DNA of 64,000 bases from an uncultured Gelidibacter sp. (GTDB lineage: Bacteria; Bacteroidota; Bacteroidia; Flavobacteriales; Flavobacteriaceae): NCBI RefSeq assembly GCF_947500795.1, contig NZ_CANMTE010000001.1, forward strand, positions 992,001 to 1,056,000. Reading direction: 5' to 3'. The position numbers and the translations under genes were made by a program. Of the stretch, positions 42,899 through 51,273 are shown piece by piece. The notes under the pieces are model-generated. The model had not been told where the DNA came from. It was given only the letters and a program-made list of their open reading frames with translations, and searched no databases. Every line of letters starts with the position of its first letter. Within the stretch, counting starts at the first letter, position 1.

Positions 42899-43516
42899 AT
42901 GAATATAAAAGACCATTGGGAAACCGTTTACAAAACTAAAAATCCGGATCAGGTAAGCTGGACCCAAGCTAAACCTACGGTCTCATTGCAACTCATCGGC
43001 AATAGAAATCTGCCAAAAACAGCTAAAATCATTGATATTGGTGGAGGCGACAGCAAGCTCGTCGATTTTTTATTGGATGAAGGTTATACGGATATTACCG
43101 TATTGGACATTTCAGCCAAAGCTATCGAGAAAGCAAAATCAAGATTAGGAGAAAAAGCCAATAAAGTGCAGTGGATTGTAAGCGATATTACCACCTTTAA
43201 ACCGACGCACACGTATGATTTATGGCATGATCGGGCAGCTTTTCATTTTTTAACCTCACAGGAGCACATTCAAACCTATGTTAACCTAGTGAATACTTAT
43301 GTAAACAACAGTGTGATTATTGGCACCTTTTCAAAGCAAGGCCCACTAAAATGCAGCGGGCTAGAAATCACCCAATATGATGCGGAAGGATTAACAACAG
43401 TGTTCGGTGATTCTTTTGAAAATATAGAATGTCTCACTACTGATCACACCACACCATTTAATACCGTGCAAAACTTTCAATTTTGTAGTTTTAAAAAGCA
43501 AAATGGACAGAAATAA
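42899..43516 (+). CDS. Class I SAM-dependent methyltransferase
   Basis: A 205-residue protein with a Rossmann methyltransferase fold. It starts with HWETVYKTKNPDQVSWTQ, the W-YxxK-xxxxVSW pattern often seen in TehB/UbiE-like methyltransferases. The SAM loop is IIDIGGGDSKLVDFLLDEGY, then TVLDISAKAI, then WHDRAAFHFL. It is the first gene behind operator 2, with a leader of about 95 nt. The gene order (methyltransferase before sulfur dioxygenase) suggests sulfur or chalcogen chemistry, but this is an inference. Confidence 0.85.
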   Translation: MNIKDHWETVYKTKNPDQVSWTQAKPTVSLQLIGNRNLPKTAKIIDIGGGDSKLVDFLLDEGYTDITVLDISAKAIEKAKSRLGEKANKVQWIVSDITTFKPTHTYDLWHDRAAFHFLTSQEHIQTYVNLVNTYVNNSVIIGTFSKQGPLKCSGLEITQYDAEGLTTVFGDSFENIECLTTDHTTPFNTVQNFQFCSFKKQNGQK

Positions 43517-43519
43517 ATA

Positions 43520-43538
43520 AAGATCTCGCACAGATCTT
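43520..43538 (+). other. Short intercistronic hairpin
   Basis: AAGATCT pairs with AGATCTT around CGCAC and is followed by seven A, not T. It is not a terminator; it may protect or punctuate the transcript between the methyltransferase and the dioxygenase genes. Confidence 0.5.
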
Positions 43539-43554
43539 AAAAAAATATAACACT

Positions 43555-44886
43555 ATGACTATTAAACAATTTGAATACAAACCGCTCTCCCATTACTCTT
43601 ATGCAATTATTAGTGATGGCAAAATGGCGGTTATAGACCCAGAACGTGATCCACAACAATATCTTGATTACGCAAAATCAAATAATGCCAAAATTGTTGC
43701 GATACTTGAAACCCATCCGCATGCCGATTTTGTGAGTTCGCATCTCGAATTGCATAAAGTGACAGGCGCTACGATCTATAATAGCGAAAAATTAGGTGCT
43801 GATTATCCACACCAATCGTTTGATAATGGGGATAGTATTTCACTCGGCAGTATCACTTTAAAAGCAATCAATACACCTGGACATTCTCCGGACAGTATTA
43901 CCATTGTAGCTACAGAGGGTGATAAAACAGCTTTGTTTACAGGCGACACGCTATTTATTGGCGATGTAGGCCGTCCTGATCTTAGAGAAAAATCCGGAAA
44001 AACACAGGCCAAACGTGAAGAATTGGCTGAAATGATGTATGATACAATCACAACAAAATTTAATGATCTACCTGATAATGCGGTGGTATACCCTGCACAC
44101 GGTGCAGGCTCCCTTTGCGGAAAGAGTTTGAGCGATGCCGCTAGTAGTACATTAGGTATGGAGCGACAATCAAATTGGGCCTTTAAAAAACAAACTAAAG
44201 AAGAATTTATTAGCACACTACTCGACGGGCAACCATTTATTCCAGCGTATTTTGGCTTTAATGTTGATATTAATAAAGTTGGAGCTGATAACTTAGATCC
44301 TTCCATTGCCGAAATTCCGTTTACTGAAAACACTACGGTTAAAGGACTTATAGTGGATATGAGAAGTGAAGACGCCTTTAAAAACGGACATTTAAAAGGA
44401 AGTTTTAATATTCAAGCAGCATCAGACACAGCCAAATTTGAAACTTGGTTAGGTGCCATTGTAAAGCCAAAAGAAACATTCACCTTGGTGATTGACGCTA
44501 AAGAGAACAAGGACAAGCTTTTAAATCGTTTGGCAAAAATTGGTTATGAAAAACAGGTCAAACAAGTCATTACCTTGGCAGATGAAAACCTAAAAAAATC
44601 TGAGGAATTGGATTTGGAAGATTTTAAAAACAATCCTGATAAGTATACAATTGTTGATGTTCGCAATACAAGCGAAATTAACAACGGAAAGTTTTTTGAA
44701 AATGCGCTAGCCCATCCCCTCCCAGAGTTACGAGATACCGCGGAGCATATCCCAACAGATAAACCTATCGTGGTGCATTGTGCGGGTGGTTACAGGAGTG
44801 CTGCCGGAAGTAGCATACTCGAAACCAAATTGGAGGGCGCAACAATCTATGATTTAAGTGATGCTGTAGAACAATTTAAAAATTGA
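43555..44886 (+). CDS. MBL-fold persulfide dioxygenase-like protein with two rhodanese domains
   Basis: A 443-residue protein. Residues 1-250 form a metallo-beta-lactamase domain of the ETHE1/Blh group: THPHADFVSSH (about 57-67), HSPDSITIV (about 105), FTGDTLFIGDVGRPDL (about 130), and PAHGAGSLCG (about 180). It should oxidise glutathione or similar persulfide to sulfite. The first rhodanese domain (about 265-345) lacks its Cys (TLVIDAKEN). The second (about 355-443) keeps the active cysteine in VVHCAGGYRSAAG and can carry a persulfide. It overlaps the next gene by four bases. Confidence 0.88.
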   Translation: MTIKQFEYKPLSHYSYAIISDGKMAVIDPERDPQQYLDYAKSNNAKIVAILETHPHADFVSSHLELHKVTGATIYNSEKLGADYPHQSFDNGDSISLGSITLKAINTPGHSPDSITIVATEGDKTALFTGDTLFIGDVGRPDLREKSGKTQAKREELAEMMYDTITTKFNDLPDNAVVYPAHGAGSLCGKSLSDAASSTLGMERQSNWAFKKQTKEEFISTLLDGQPFIPAYFGFNVDINKVGADNLDPSIAEIPFTENTTVKGLIVDMRSEDAFKNGHLKGSFNIQAASDTAKFETWLGAIVKPKETFTLVIDAKENKDKLLNRLAKIGYEKQVKQVITLADENLKKSEELDLEDFKNNPDKYTIVDVRNTSEINNGKFFENALAHPLPELRDTAEHIPTDKPIVVHCAGGYRSAAGSSILETKLEGATIYDLSDAVEQFKN

Positions 44887-45332
44887 GTCTAAAAACTCCC
44901 ATAAAAGATTATGGTTTTGTAGTGGTCCAACTGCTGCTTTTTGTAGCTTATATTTTACCGCTCAAATTATATGAAATTCAACTTCCCGAATGGCTGCGCT
45001 ATTCGGGATTGTTTGTTTTAAGTATAGGTGTAGTATTAGGAATCGTGGCAACCTTGCAGTTAAACACGAAACTCTCTCCGTTCCCATCGCCGGTAGAAGA
45101 TGGCAAACTGATTACCACAGGTGCTTTTCGTATTTCTCGGCATCCCATATATACCGCTCTGTTGTTTTCAGGATTTGGATACGCGCTTTACAACCTGTCA
45201 CTTTACCAAATGTTAATCACCGGATTTCTGCTTCTATTATTTTATTATAAATCCGAATATGAGGAGACCTTATTGATGCGGAAATATCCAGAGTATAACA
45301 CTTATAAAAAAAGCACGCGACGCTTCATTTAA
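44883..45332 (+). CDS. Isoprenylcysteine carboxyl methyltransferase (ICMT)-like membrane protein
   Basis: A 149-residue protein with four helices. It has the C-terminal ICMT/PEMT pattern: LITTGAFRISRHPIYTALLF (about residues 77-96), then YKSEYEETLLMRKYPEYNTYK. The family methylates lipids or small molecules with SAM at the membrane; bacterial substrates are mostly unknown. The start is TTG at 44883, which overlaps the previous TGA (TTGA); no ATG exists before the conserved part. It ends the operator 2 operon and converges with the ankyrin gene. Confidence 0.8.
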   Translation: MSLKTPIKDYGFVVVQLLLFVAYILPLKLYEIQLPEWLRYSGLFVLSIGVVLGIVATLQLNTKLSPFPSPVEDGKLITTGAFRISRHPIYTALLFSGFGYALYNLSLYQMLITGFLLLLFYYKSEYEETLLMRKYPEYNTYKKSTRRFI

Positions 45333-45366
45333 CATTAGTAGTCTCGAGATTTCCTGATCATAAAAT

Positions 45367-46068
45367 TTAGTCATGGGCATTTGCAGCAATCAAAAGTTGG
45401 GCAATGGTATTCATCCCTCCCTTTTTAGCGTGTTGAAGTGGCGTGATGCCATCATTATCGGGAATATTGACATCAGCTCCCGCCTTTATCAACATGTCCA
45501 CAATGGCAATTTGGGTTTCGCCTGTTGTGCCCAAAACAATCGCCTCCATAAGTGCTGTCCATCCCAGATTATTAATATGATCTATAGGATACTTTGGAAC
45601 CTCGGTGAGTAATTTTACAACCTCTAAATGGCGTTTTTCTGCTGCGGGGATCAGCGCAGTGCCCCCATACCGATTATAAATATCGAAACGCGCTCCATGG
45701 GAAAGTGTCATTTTTAAAATTGCTAAGTTGCCACTTGCACCAGCATATAAGTGGGGACTGTTCAGCATATTGTCCTGCGCATTGACATCGGCACCTGAAG
45801 CCATGAGCATTTCAGCAATGGCATTATCGTTATTGTAAGTCGCCAACATTAATGGCGTTCTGCCTTTATGGTCCTTCACTTCCAAGTCTGGCTGCGATTT
45901 TAAAATTTCTGCAACGCGTTCAACGTTTCTTTCCGAAACAGCTTTTAATAGAGAAGTCGAATCTTGTGTGGAATGTTCCATACTTTTAGTATTGCTTGAG
46001 TTGCCACAGCCTTGTAACGGCAAGCATCCCATTAAAATTAATAGTAAAATTCTTTGAGTAACCTTCAT
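45367..46068 (-). CDS. Ankyrin-repeat lipoprotein
   Basis: A 233-residue protein. A lipoprotein signal (LILMGCLPLQGC) is followed by five ankyrin repeats, such as DHKGRTPLMLATYNND, MLNSPHLYAGASGN, NLGWTALMEAIVLG and DNDGITPLQHAKKG. Ankyrin proteins bind other proteins; bacterial periplasmic ones can stabilise redox enzymes such as catalase. It lies 39 bp after the SoxB-like gene and is probably the last gene of that operon. Confidence 0.9.
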   Translation of the reverse strand: MKVTQRILLLILMGCLPLQGCGNSSNTKSMEHSTQDSTSLLKAVSERNVERVAEILKSQPDLEVKDHKGRTPLMLATYNNDNAIAEMLMASGADVNAQDNMLNSPHLYAGASGNLAILKMTLSHGARFDIYNRYGGTALIPAAEKRHLEVVKLLTEVPKYPIDHINNLGWTALMEAIVLGTTGETQIAIVDMLIKAGADVNIPDNDGITPLQHAKKGGMNTIAQLLIAANAHD

Positions 46069-46107
46069 AGCGCATCAATTAAGGTGAATTATCAAAGATA
46101 ATGAACA

Positions 46108-47544
46108 TTACACCAATCGGAAACTCTCAATAGTATCTGGACTGAAATCAGGATGCGCATTTAAATACGCTTTCATGGCTTCCACGGCTTTTTGATCATG
46201 GGCCTTCCTGTTTTTGCCGTATTTTTTAGAAACGCCTTGAGTAGTCACAAAGCTCACCGTATACGATTTGTCCAAATCAAGATGTTCGCCTTTATAATAA
46301 ATTTCCTGAATGCGATGCCCTTTCGGGTTTTCGATCCGCATATTGATCTGCAATCCGAATACACGTTTCACATAACCGCCCATTTGCCTGAATGGATTTT
46401 TGCAGAAGGTGTGTTCCAAATTTTCTTCTAGCATTTGCTTGATTTCTGCTCCGGTTACATCCACTGTGGACACTGGAGGATTCATTGGCGTGATATTATA
46501 GAGATCGTTTTCTGTGATGTCTCCTACTCCAATCGGCGCTCCGTAACGCCATCCGTTAGAAAAGGCAATATCCGTTTTGGTGGCATGGGCTATTGCCTTT
46601 AACAGAAAATTATCCATGGTGGAATTGATAGTATTGTACCGATGTAAAATACGATCTGTACGGCCCAAAACTTTCGTTCTTATGTCTTGATAAGGTTCTA
46701 AAACGTTCTCCACCAAAGTTTCTACCGTAGCGCTTTTAGGCAATGAACTATGAATCTTAATGAGCTCATAAGTGGAGGTTTTAATTTTATGTTCTGTTAT
46801 TTCAAGACTGAATTTCCCCATAAAAGCACCATGACAACCGCATTGAACAATTTGTGCACCGTTAATTTCTATTGAGCTATAGAGTCGGTTATGGGTATGA
46901 GCGCTCAAACAGATGTCAATACCCCCTACTTGTTTTAAAAGTTTCACATCTTGCGGAAATCCGTTGTGTGACAGCAACACAATTACATCCGCACCTGCTG
47001 ATTTTAATTGACGGATATATTTTGGAACTTCATCTACTCCTGAAGTGAATCTGAGACCTTCTCCCATTTTTTCGGGCATGACCTTATCTACAATCATCGC
47101 ACAAATACCGATCACACCTATCTTAACCCCTTCTTTTTCATAGAGCGCTGTGGGCTGCAAAAAATTGGAACCATCCTCTCTGTACACATTACATCCCAAA
47201 ATTGGAAACGTCAACTGGTTGTTTATCTTCTGTAATTGTGCGGGTCCGTACCCAAAATCCCAATGGCCAACCAACGCGTCGGGTTGTAGGGCGTTCAAAA
47301 TTGGAATCATAGCCTCGCCTTGCGAATCGACCACAGGTTTAGTGCCATGCAAGGTGTCTCCGCCATCAAATAAAAGTGTATTGGGATTTTCTTTTCGAAT
47401 ACGTTCTACCAATCCCCCAATATGGGCGTATCCACCCGCCATTTCAACCACTTCGCCCGTTGCGTCGTAAAACAGTTCGGGATGTGGCGCGAGATAGCCG
47501 TGGACGTCGTTTATAAATAAGATGTTCAGTTTCATAGCAGCCAT
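46108..47544 (-). CDS. SoxB-like metallophosphatase/5'-nucleotidase family protein (no signal peptide)
   Basis: A protein of 478 residues from ATG at 47544, which has a GGAAG ribosome site; ATGs at 47535 and 47622 are alternatives. The N-terminal metallophosphatase domain has NILFINDVHGYL (about residue 5), FDGGDTLHG (about 63), GHWDFGYG (about 95), LLSHNGFPQD (about 190) and CLSAHTHN (about 213). GHWDFGYG resembles the GHWEFTYG of thiosulfohydrolase SoxB rather than the GNHEFD of nucleotidases. The C-terminal domain (from IAFSNGWRYGAP) binds substrate. A lack of signal sequence would put it in the cytosol, unlike SoxB. It is paired with the larger homologue two genes upstream. Confidence 0.8.
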   Translation of the reverse strand: MAAMKLNILFINDVHGYLAPHPELFYDATGEVVEMAGGYAHIGGLVERIRKENPNTLLFDGGDTLHGTKPVVDSQGEAMIPILNALQPDALVGHWDFGYGPAQLQKINNQLTFPILGCNVYREDGSNFLQPTALYEKEGVKIGVIGICAMIVDKVMPEKMGEGLRFTSGVDEVPKYIRQLKSAGADVIVLLSHNGFPQDVKLLKQVGGIDICLSAHTHNRLYSSIEINGAQIVQCGCHGAFMGKFSLEITEHKIKTSTYELIKIHSSLPKSATVETLVENVLEPYQDIRTKVLGRTDRILHRYNTINSTMDNFLLKAIAHATKTDIAFSNGWRYGAPIGVGDITENDLYNITPMNPPVSTVDVTGAEIKQMLEENLEHTFCKNPFRQMGGYVKRVFGLQINMRIENPKGHRIQEIYYKGEHLDLDKSYTVSFVTTQGVSKKYGKNRKAHDQKAVEAMKAYLNAHPDFSPDTIESFRLV

Positions 47545-47640
47545 GTATTTCTTACTTCCAAGTTCGGATAAATTTGGACTAATTCCTAAAAAAGGGACGG
47601 TTCCTTCACTTTCGATTTCCATCCCTTTTTAGGGTATTTG

Positions 47641-48273
47641 TTATTTCAAACTTCTTAAAAAATCTTTGAATTCTGAGTTGCTATAATCTGCCATGCCCTT
47701 ATGGGTTAATGCCAAATTACCTGCCGCATCAATCACATAGGTTGTCGGAATTGCTGAAGATTGATACATTGGCGGCAAATTACTCGCTGGCGCATAAATT
47801 GGCAGATCGTAGCCTTTTCGTTTATCAAAAGCCTTGGCCAATTCAAAATCCTGGTCTAAAGACAGGATGACGAATGCCACCTCATCGCCCATTTCTTCGT
47901 GCAGTTTATCGATGCTCGGCATTTCTGCAATGCACGGAGGACACCATGTAGCCCAAAAGTTCATAAAAATGACCTTGCCTTTTAAATCTGCTAGAGACGT
48001 AACTTTCCCAACTCTATCCATTAATTTCAGACTAAAATCGGCTTTGGTTGCTGTTGGTAATGTGGCAACGTCACTAGAGTTTTCAGAATGACGCACTTCC
48101 GTGATGTCCTTGACATCCGGATTCATTAACCCTGTGGCCAAGAGTCCACGTTGGGCAAAACCAATCACTTCCGTATGTAAGCCCGTCGCGTAAAGCGCGA
48201 TGGCTATTGCGGCAAATATGCCGTACTGAATCCAAGTTTTCTTGGCGTTTTTATTGTTCTTATCTTTTTTCAT
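47641..48273 (-). CDS. TlpA-type thioredoxin-like protein
   Basis: From ATG at 48273 the protein has 210 residues. One N-terminal membrane anchor (IQYGIFAAIAIALYATGL) is followed by a periplasmic thioredoxin fold. The active site is NFWATWCPPCIAEMPSI (CPPC near residue 113), with the cis-Pro loop SSAIPTTYVID near 168. TlpA/SoxW proteins hold thiols reduced in cytochrome and Sox maturation. It sits between the two SoxB-like genes, with 13 bp on one side and less than 100 on the other. Confidence 0.88.
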   Translation of the reverse strand: MKKDKNNKNAKKTWIQYGIFAAIAIALYATGLHTEVIGFAQRGLLATGLMNPDVKDITEVRHSENSSDVATLPTATKADFSLKLMDRVGKVTSLADLKGKVIFMNFWATWCPPCIAEMPSIDKLHEEMGDEVAFVILSLDQDFELAKAFDKRKGYDLPIYAPASNLPPMYQSSAIPTTYVIDAAGNLALTHKGMADYSNSEFKDFLRSLK

Positions 48274-48286
48274 CTGAGTTCTTTTA

Positions 48287-49945
48287 TTAATTAAATTTAT
48301 ATGCCGTTCCGGGTACTGTTGAAAACGAATAGGTGCCCAAATAATCACAATAGGCTCTTCCTTCCAAAGTCGGTGCTACTGGCGAGTTTTTCTGAAGGTA
48401 TTCCTCAACCGCCTCATGAATGGTATAGTCCATCACTTTAACATCCTTGACGTTAGGCATGCGACATAAATTATCAAGCGGGTCTCCAGGTCGCACACAG
48501 GCAGAAACGGTGTAATATTCGTCATCCTTCATTTCCTCACCTTTTACGATGATGCTAGAAATCCGATTCCCTCGCTCATTTTGACTGGCAAAGCTGACTT
48601 TCATGCCCGAAAATCGCACCAACCAACCTCCAAAACGTTCTGTCGGATTTTGAGAAAACGCATTATGCATTTCCTTTTCCAACCAGTCCTTTATTTGCTT
48701 TCCTGTAGCCCTTCCGGTTTTAACGGGTTCATTCACCGGCAACAAATTCCATAAATTCGCTCTCGTAATTGGCGCTGGCTTTCCGTCTGCAGGCACAATT
48801 GGGTTTCCAAAACGAAAGCCGTTGGAGATAGAAATATCGGCACCTGTTTTCCAACGTGCAGCATCGGTAATCATGTTATCCATTGGATTTTCAACGGTTA
48901 GATATCTATAAATTGGTGTGTTTGTATGGCCAACCACAGTTTCTAAATAGGCTTTATAAGGTGCTTTCTCTTCGTCAATTATGGCTTGTAAGGTTTCATC
49001 GGCTTTATAAACCTCCGGATCAACATCCATAAGTTCATAATCGTCAGCCACTAATTGACCGTCCACAAAATGTAGCGTCAATTTCCCTACAAATGAACCG
49101 AAGGCACCGGGCTCGGTAACTTTAGCATATTTCCCTTGAATCAATTCGCGGACGCGCTCATGCGTATCATTACCTAAAATATAATCGACGTTTTCAGCAA
49201 TCGGATTACTGGCCAACTCCACTTGTTTAAAAATTCCGATATGCGTCACTAAAAAGAGGACATCAACTTTCTCCTGCACTTTAAATTCGTCAATCATGTT
49301 TTTTAATTTCGCATCTAAACCGCTAAACCCTATTCCTTTACTAAAAATAGGATTTTGCCGTACGGGAACATCTGGGTCGTTAACACCAACAAATCCGATA
49401 CGAATACCTTCAATTTCCTTCACCCAAGAGGCTGAAAACAGAGGTTCTTCGTTAGCTTCGTGGTACATGTTCTGTACTATCACCTTTGTCCCGTAGTTTT
49501 GCATCACATCCATCATAATGTCTTTGCCGTAAACCACTTCCCAATTCCCAGGAATGATGACGTCATAGCCCATATTCTTAATGATTTTTGGCATCACTTT
49601 ACCTTCAGACAAGGCGGTATAACCACTCCCTTGAATCAAATCTCCCCCATCCACAATTATGGTACGGTTCGGATTTTTTTGTCGTTCCTGGTCAAAAAGT
49701 GTTTTAATATTCGCGAGTCCTCCTCTATTTTTAAAAACGACTTCTTCATTCTCCCAAAACAACTCAGGATGCGGATCCAATTGTCCGTGAATATCGGCTG
49801 TTTGGAGAATGGTTATGCTCAACGTGTCCTTAGTATTCTCCTTACTGTTTACTGGTGTGGAGGCTTCTGTTTTACATGCCACCGAAATCATTAGTATGCT
49901 AATAAGTACAACCGCTTTAACTAGTGTTTTTTTAATTGCTTTCAT
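48287..49945 (-). CDS. SoxB-like periplasmic metallophosphatase lipoprotein
   Basis: A 552-residue lipoprotein (lipobox SVAC near residue 24). The metallophosphatase domain has ILQTADIHGQLDPHPELFW (about residue 47), IVDGGDLIQGSGYT (about 98), IIPGNWEVVYG (about 130), LVTHIGIF (about 233) and LGNDTHERV (about 260). GNWEVVYG is of SoxB type. The C-terminal domain has ISNGFRFGNPIVP and FGGWLVRFSG. SoxB uses two manganese ions to free sulfate from a SoxY-bound sulfur chain; no SoxYZ or SoxA/X is nearby, so another sulfated or phosphorylated substrate is possible. Confidence 0.8.
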   Translation of the reverse strand: MKAIKKTLVKAVVLISILMISVACKTEASTPVNSKENTKDTLSITILQTADIHGQLDPHPELFWENEEVVFKNRGGLANIKTLFDQERQKNPNRTIIVDGGDLIQGSGYTALSEGKVMPKIIKNMGYDVIIPGNWEVVYGKDIMMDVMQNYGTKVIVQNMYHEANEEPLFSASWVKEIEGIRIGFVGVNDPDVPVRQNPIFSKGIGFSGLDAKLKNMIDEFKVQEKVDVLFLVTHIGIFKQVELASNPIAENVDYILGNDTHERVRELIQGKYAKVTEPGAFGSFVGKLTLHFVDGQLVADDYELMDVDPEVYKADETLQAIIDEEKAPYKAYLETVVGHTNTPIYRYLTVENPMDNMITDAARWKTGADISISNGFRFGNPIVPADGKPAPITRANLWNLLPVNEPVKTGRATGKQIKDWLEKEMHNAFSQNPTERFGGWLVRFSGMKVSFASQNERGNRISSIIVKGEEMKDDEYYTVSACVRPGDPLDNLCRMPNVKDVKVMDYTIHEAVEEYLQKNSPVAPTLEGRAYCDYLGTYSFSTVPGTAYKFN

Positions 49946-49947
49946 AC

Positions 49948-50370
49948 TTACAGACTGATGCTTTTATATCCTTTCTTCTGTAGTTGGAAATTATACAGAA
50001 TACCATTCTCTACGGTGGTCATTTTACTTGGAACCTTGGTTTTATCTACTTTAAATTTATTGAGCGAAAAACCACAGGCTATTAATTGAACGCCCGCTTT
50101 TTCTGCTTTTTCAATAAAGTGATTGATTTTTTCAGGATCGGTAATGTCTCCAATTTCCTTGCCACAGATAATGACTTGAAAATGTCCAAACGCATCGCCT
50201 TCTTCAGCCTTTAGTGCCTCAGCTGTTAAAATTATAGGTTGTAATTGTGCTACCTTTTTGGTAAGTACCACATAATTATTTTTACCGTCTGTACTTTCCT
50301 GTGCAGTCATAGGAATTGCTGTAAATAAGGTCAGAATAAATAATACGGAACTAAAAATATATGTTTTCAT
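49948..50370 (-). CDS. Periplasmic DsrE-family protein
   Basis: A 140-residue protein. A signal peptide (VLFILTLFTAIPMTAQ) is followed by a DsrE/YchN-like fold: YVVLTKKVAQLQPIILTAEALKAEE, then QVIICGKEIGDI, then VQLIACGFSLNKF. The two cysteines (VIICG and IACGF) are in places where sulfur carriers of this family hold persulfide. It ends 2 bp before the SoxB-like lipoprotein gene starts, so they are made together. Confidence 0.8.
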   Translation of the reverse strand: MKTYIFSSVLFILTLFTAIPMTAQESTDGKNNYVVLTKKVAQLQPIILTAEALKAEEGDAFGHFQVIICGKEIGDITDPEKINHFIEKAEKAGVQLIACGFSLNKFKVDKTKVPSKMTTVENGILYNFQLQKKGYKSISL

Positions 50371-50376
50371 AAGAGT

Positions 50377-50775
50377 TTATTTTAAAAGTTTATCAGTGTC
50401 GTTCAATATAAAAAAGAGAAGTCCACCTAAAATTGCGATATTTTTAAATAAAGGGCCAAGTGTTGTAATTTGTCCCACTTGAACCGTTAAAGTGATGGGA
50501 ATTAAAATAGCCATCAGGACGACTGCAGCCCATTTGGTTTTATAACCGATGAGGAATAAAAAGCCTGCGCCCAGCATGGCAATACCAGACAGAATGATGA
50601 GCCATTGGGGTTCGCCAAAAAAGTGTGCGATGCCTTTAAAGCTCGCTTGCTCTATGCGTTGTGCCGTTTTTTCTACGTTAGTCAAGTGATTAAAACCTGC
50701 GACTAAGAATATGCCGCTGACTAAAATGCGTAAGACTTGTATAGAACGGCGACTGATTGAAACGTGTGTCGACAT
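50377..50775 (-). CDS. DoxX family membrane protein
   Basis: A 132-residue four-helix protein of the DoxX/DoxD superfamily, opening with QVLRILVSGIFLVAGFNHLT, then a second helix pair PQWLIILSGIAMLGAGFLFLIGYKTKWAA. DoxX-type proteins act with quinone-linked thiosulfate oxidation in Acidianus and with oxidative-stress complexes in mycobacteria. It is the first gene of the minus-strand sulfur operon (50775 to 45367). Confidence 0.85.
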   Translation of the reverse strand: MSTHVSISRRSIQVLRILVSGIFLVAGFNHLTNVEKTAQRIEQASFKGIAHFFGEPQWLIILSGIAMLGAGFLFLIGYKTKWAAVVLMAILIPITLTVQVGQITTLGPLFKNIAILGGLLFFILNDTDKLLK

Positions 50776-50862
50776 TACTAAAATGTATAAATAAGATTGA
50801 TGGATGTGACGTGTAGGTAGACGTAATGGGTTAGCTCAGTTAATTTGAGTTAACAAAATGAC

Positions 50863-50874
50863 GTGTGTACACAC
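50863..50874. promoter_or_regulatory. 12-bp perfect palindrome upstream of the DoxX operon
   Basis: GTGTGTACACAC lies 88 bp upstream of the DoxX start. A second palindromic element, GTTAATTTGAGTTAAC (50839-50854), is imperfect and lies between. Either could be an operator for the operon. No -7 box at the proper distance was found. Confidence 0.35.
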
Positions 50875-50899
50875 CGAATAAATTTTCAGGAATGAAAAA

Positions 50900-51265
50900 T
50901 TATGCCAAGCGTGGTGGCGGAGAAACGCTTTCTAAATAGCGGTAATTTAATTTTGAAGGGAGATGGTCATCCAACTCTATTATGGGATCTGAAGGATTGA
51001 TTTGCCATGACAGCAATTCTAGATGAAATGATGTGGTACACTGACCAATCAAATTATACATCTCTTTTGAAGTGTTTTGATCCTGATCAGATATACTCAA
51101 CTTTTTTGAGTGGTCGTCAGCAGTAGCTTGCTTTTTACAAAACGGATTTACGAAGGTAATAGCACTATCACTAAACACTGTATTTAGCGCGTGTGCATCT
51201 ATGGCAACAAATTTTGCCATAAAAATGAATGTCAAGAGGACCGCTATGTAAGTTTTAGGTTTCAC
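50900..51265 (-). CDS. Small secreted protein with SPPPR tail, unknown function
   Basis: A protein of 121 residues. The N-terminus is a signal peptide: KPKTYIAVLLTFIFMAKFVA, cleaved near DAHA. The mature part is polar with a Cys early (FVNPFCKKQ), another in QCTTSFH, and the end SVSPPPRLA, a tail often seen in small Bacteroidota proteins next to metal-efflux genes. I start it at GTG 51265, because the -7 box of operator 3 (51281-51274) covers the ATG at 51280 and transcription would begin at about 51270. The transcript would then be nearly leaderless. No family is known to me. Confidence 0.6.
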   Translation of the reverse strand: MKPKTYIAVLLTFIFMAKFVAIDAHALNTVFSDSAITFVNPFCKKQATADDHSKKLSISDQDQNTSKEMYNLIGQCTTSFHLELLSWQINPSDPIIELDDHLPSKLNYRYLESVSPPPRLA

Positions 51266-51273
51266 TGATCCTA

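Noticed and set aside
50839-50854. GTTAATTTGAGTTAAC as a fourth copy of the Crp/Fnr-type site
   Set aside because: The half-sites differ, the spacing between them is longer, and no -7 box lies 29.5 bp from its centre.
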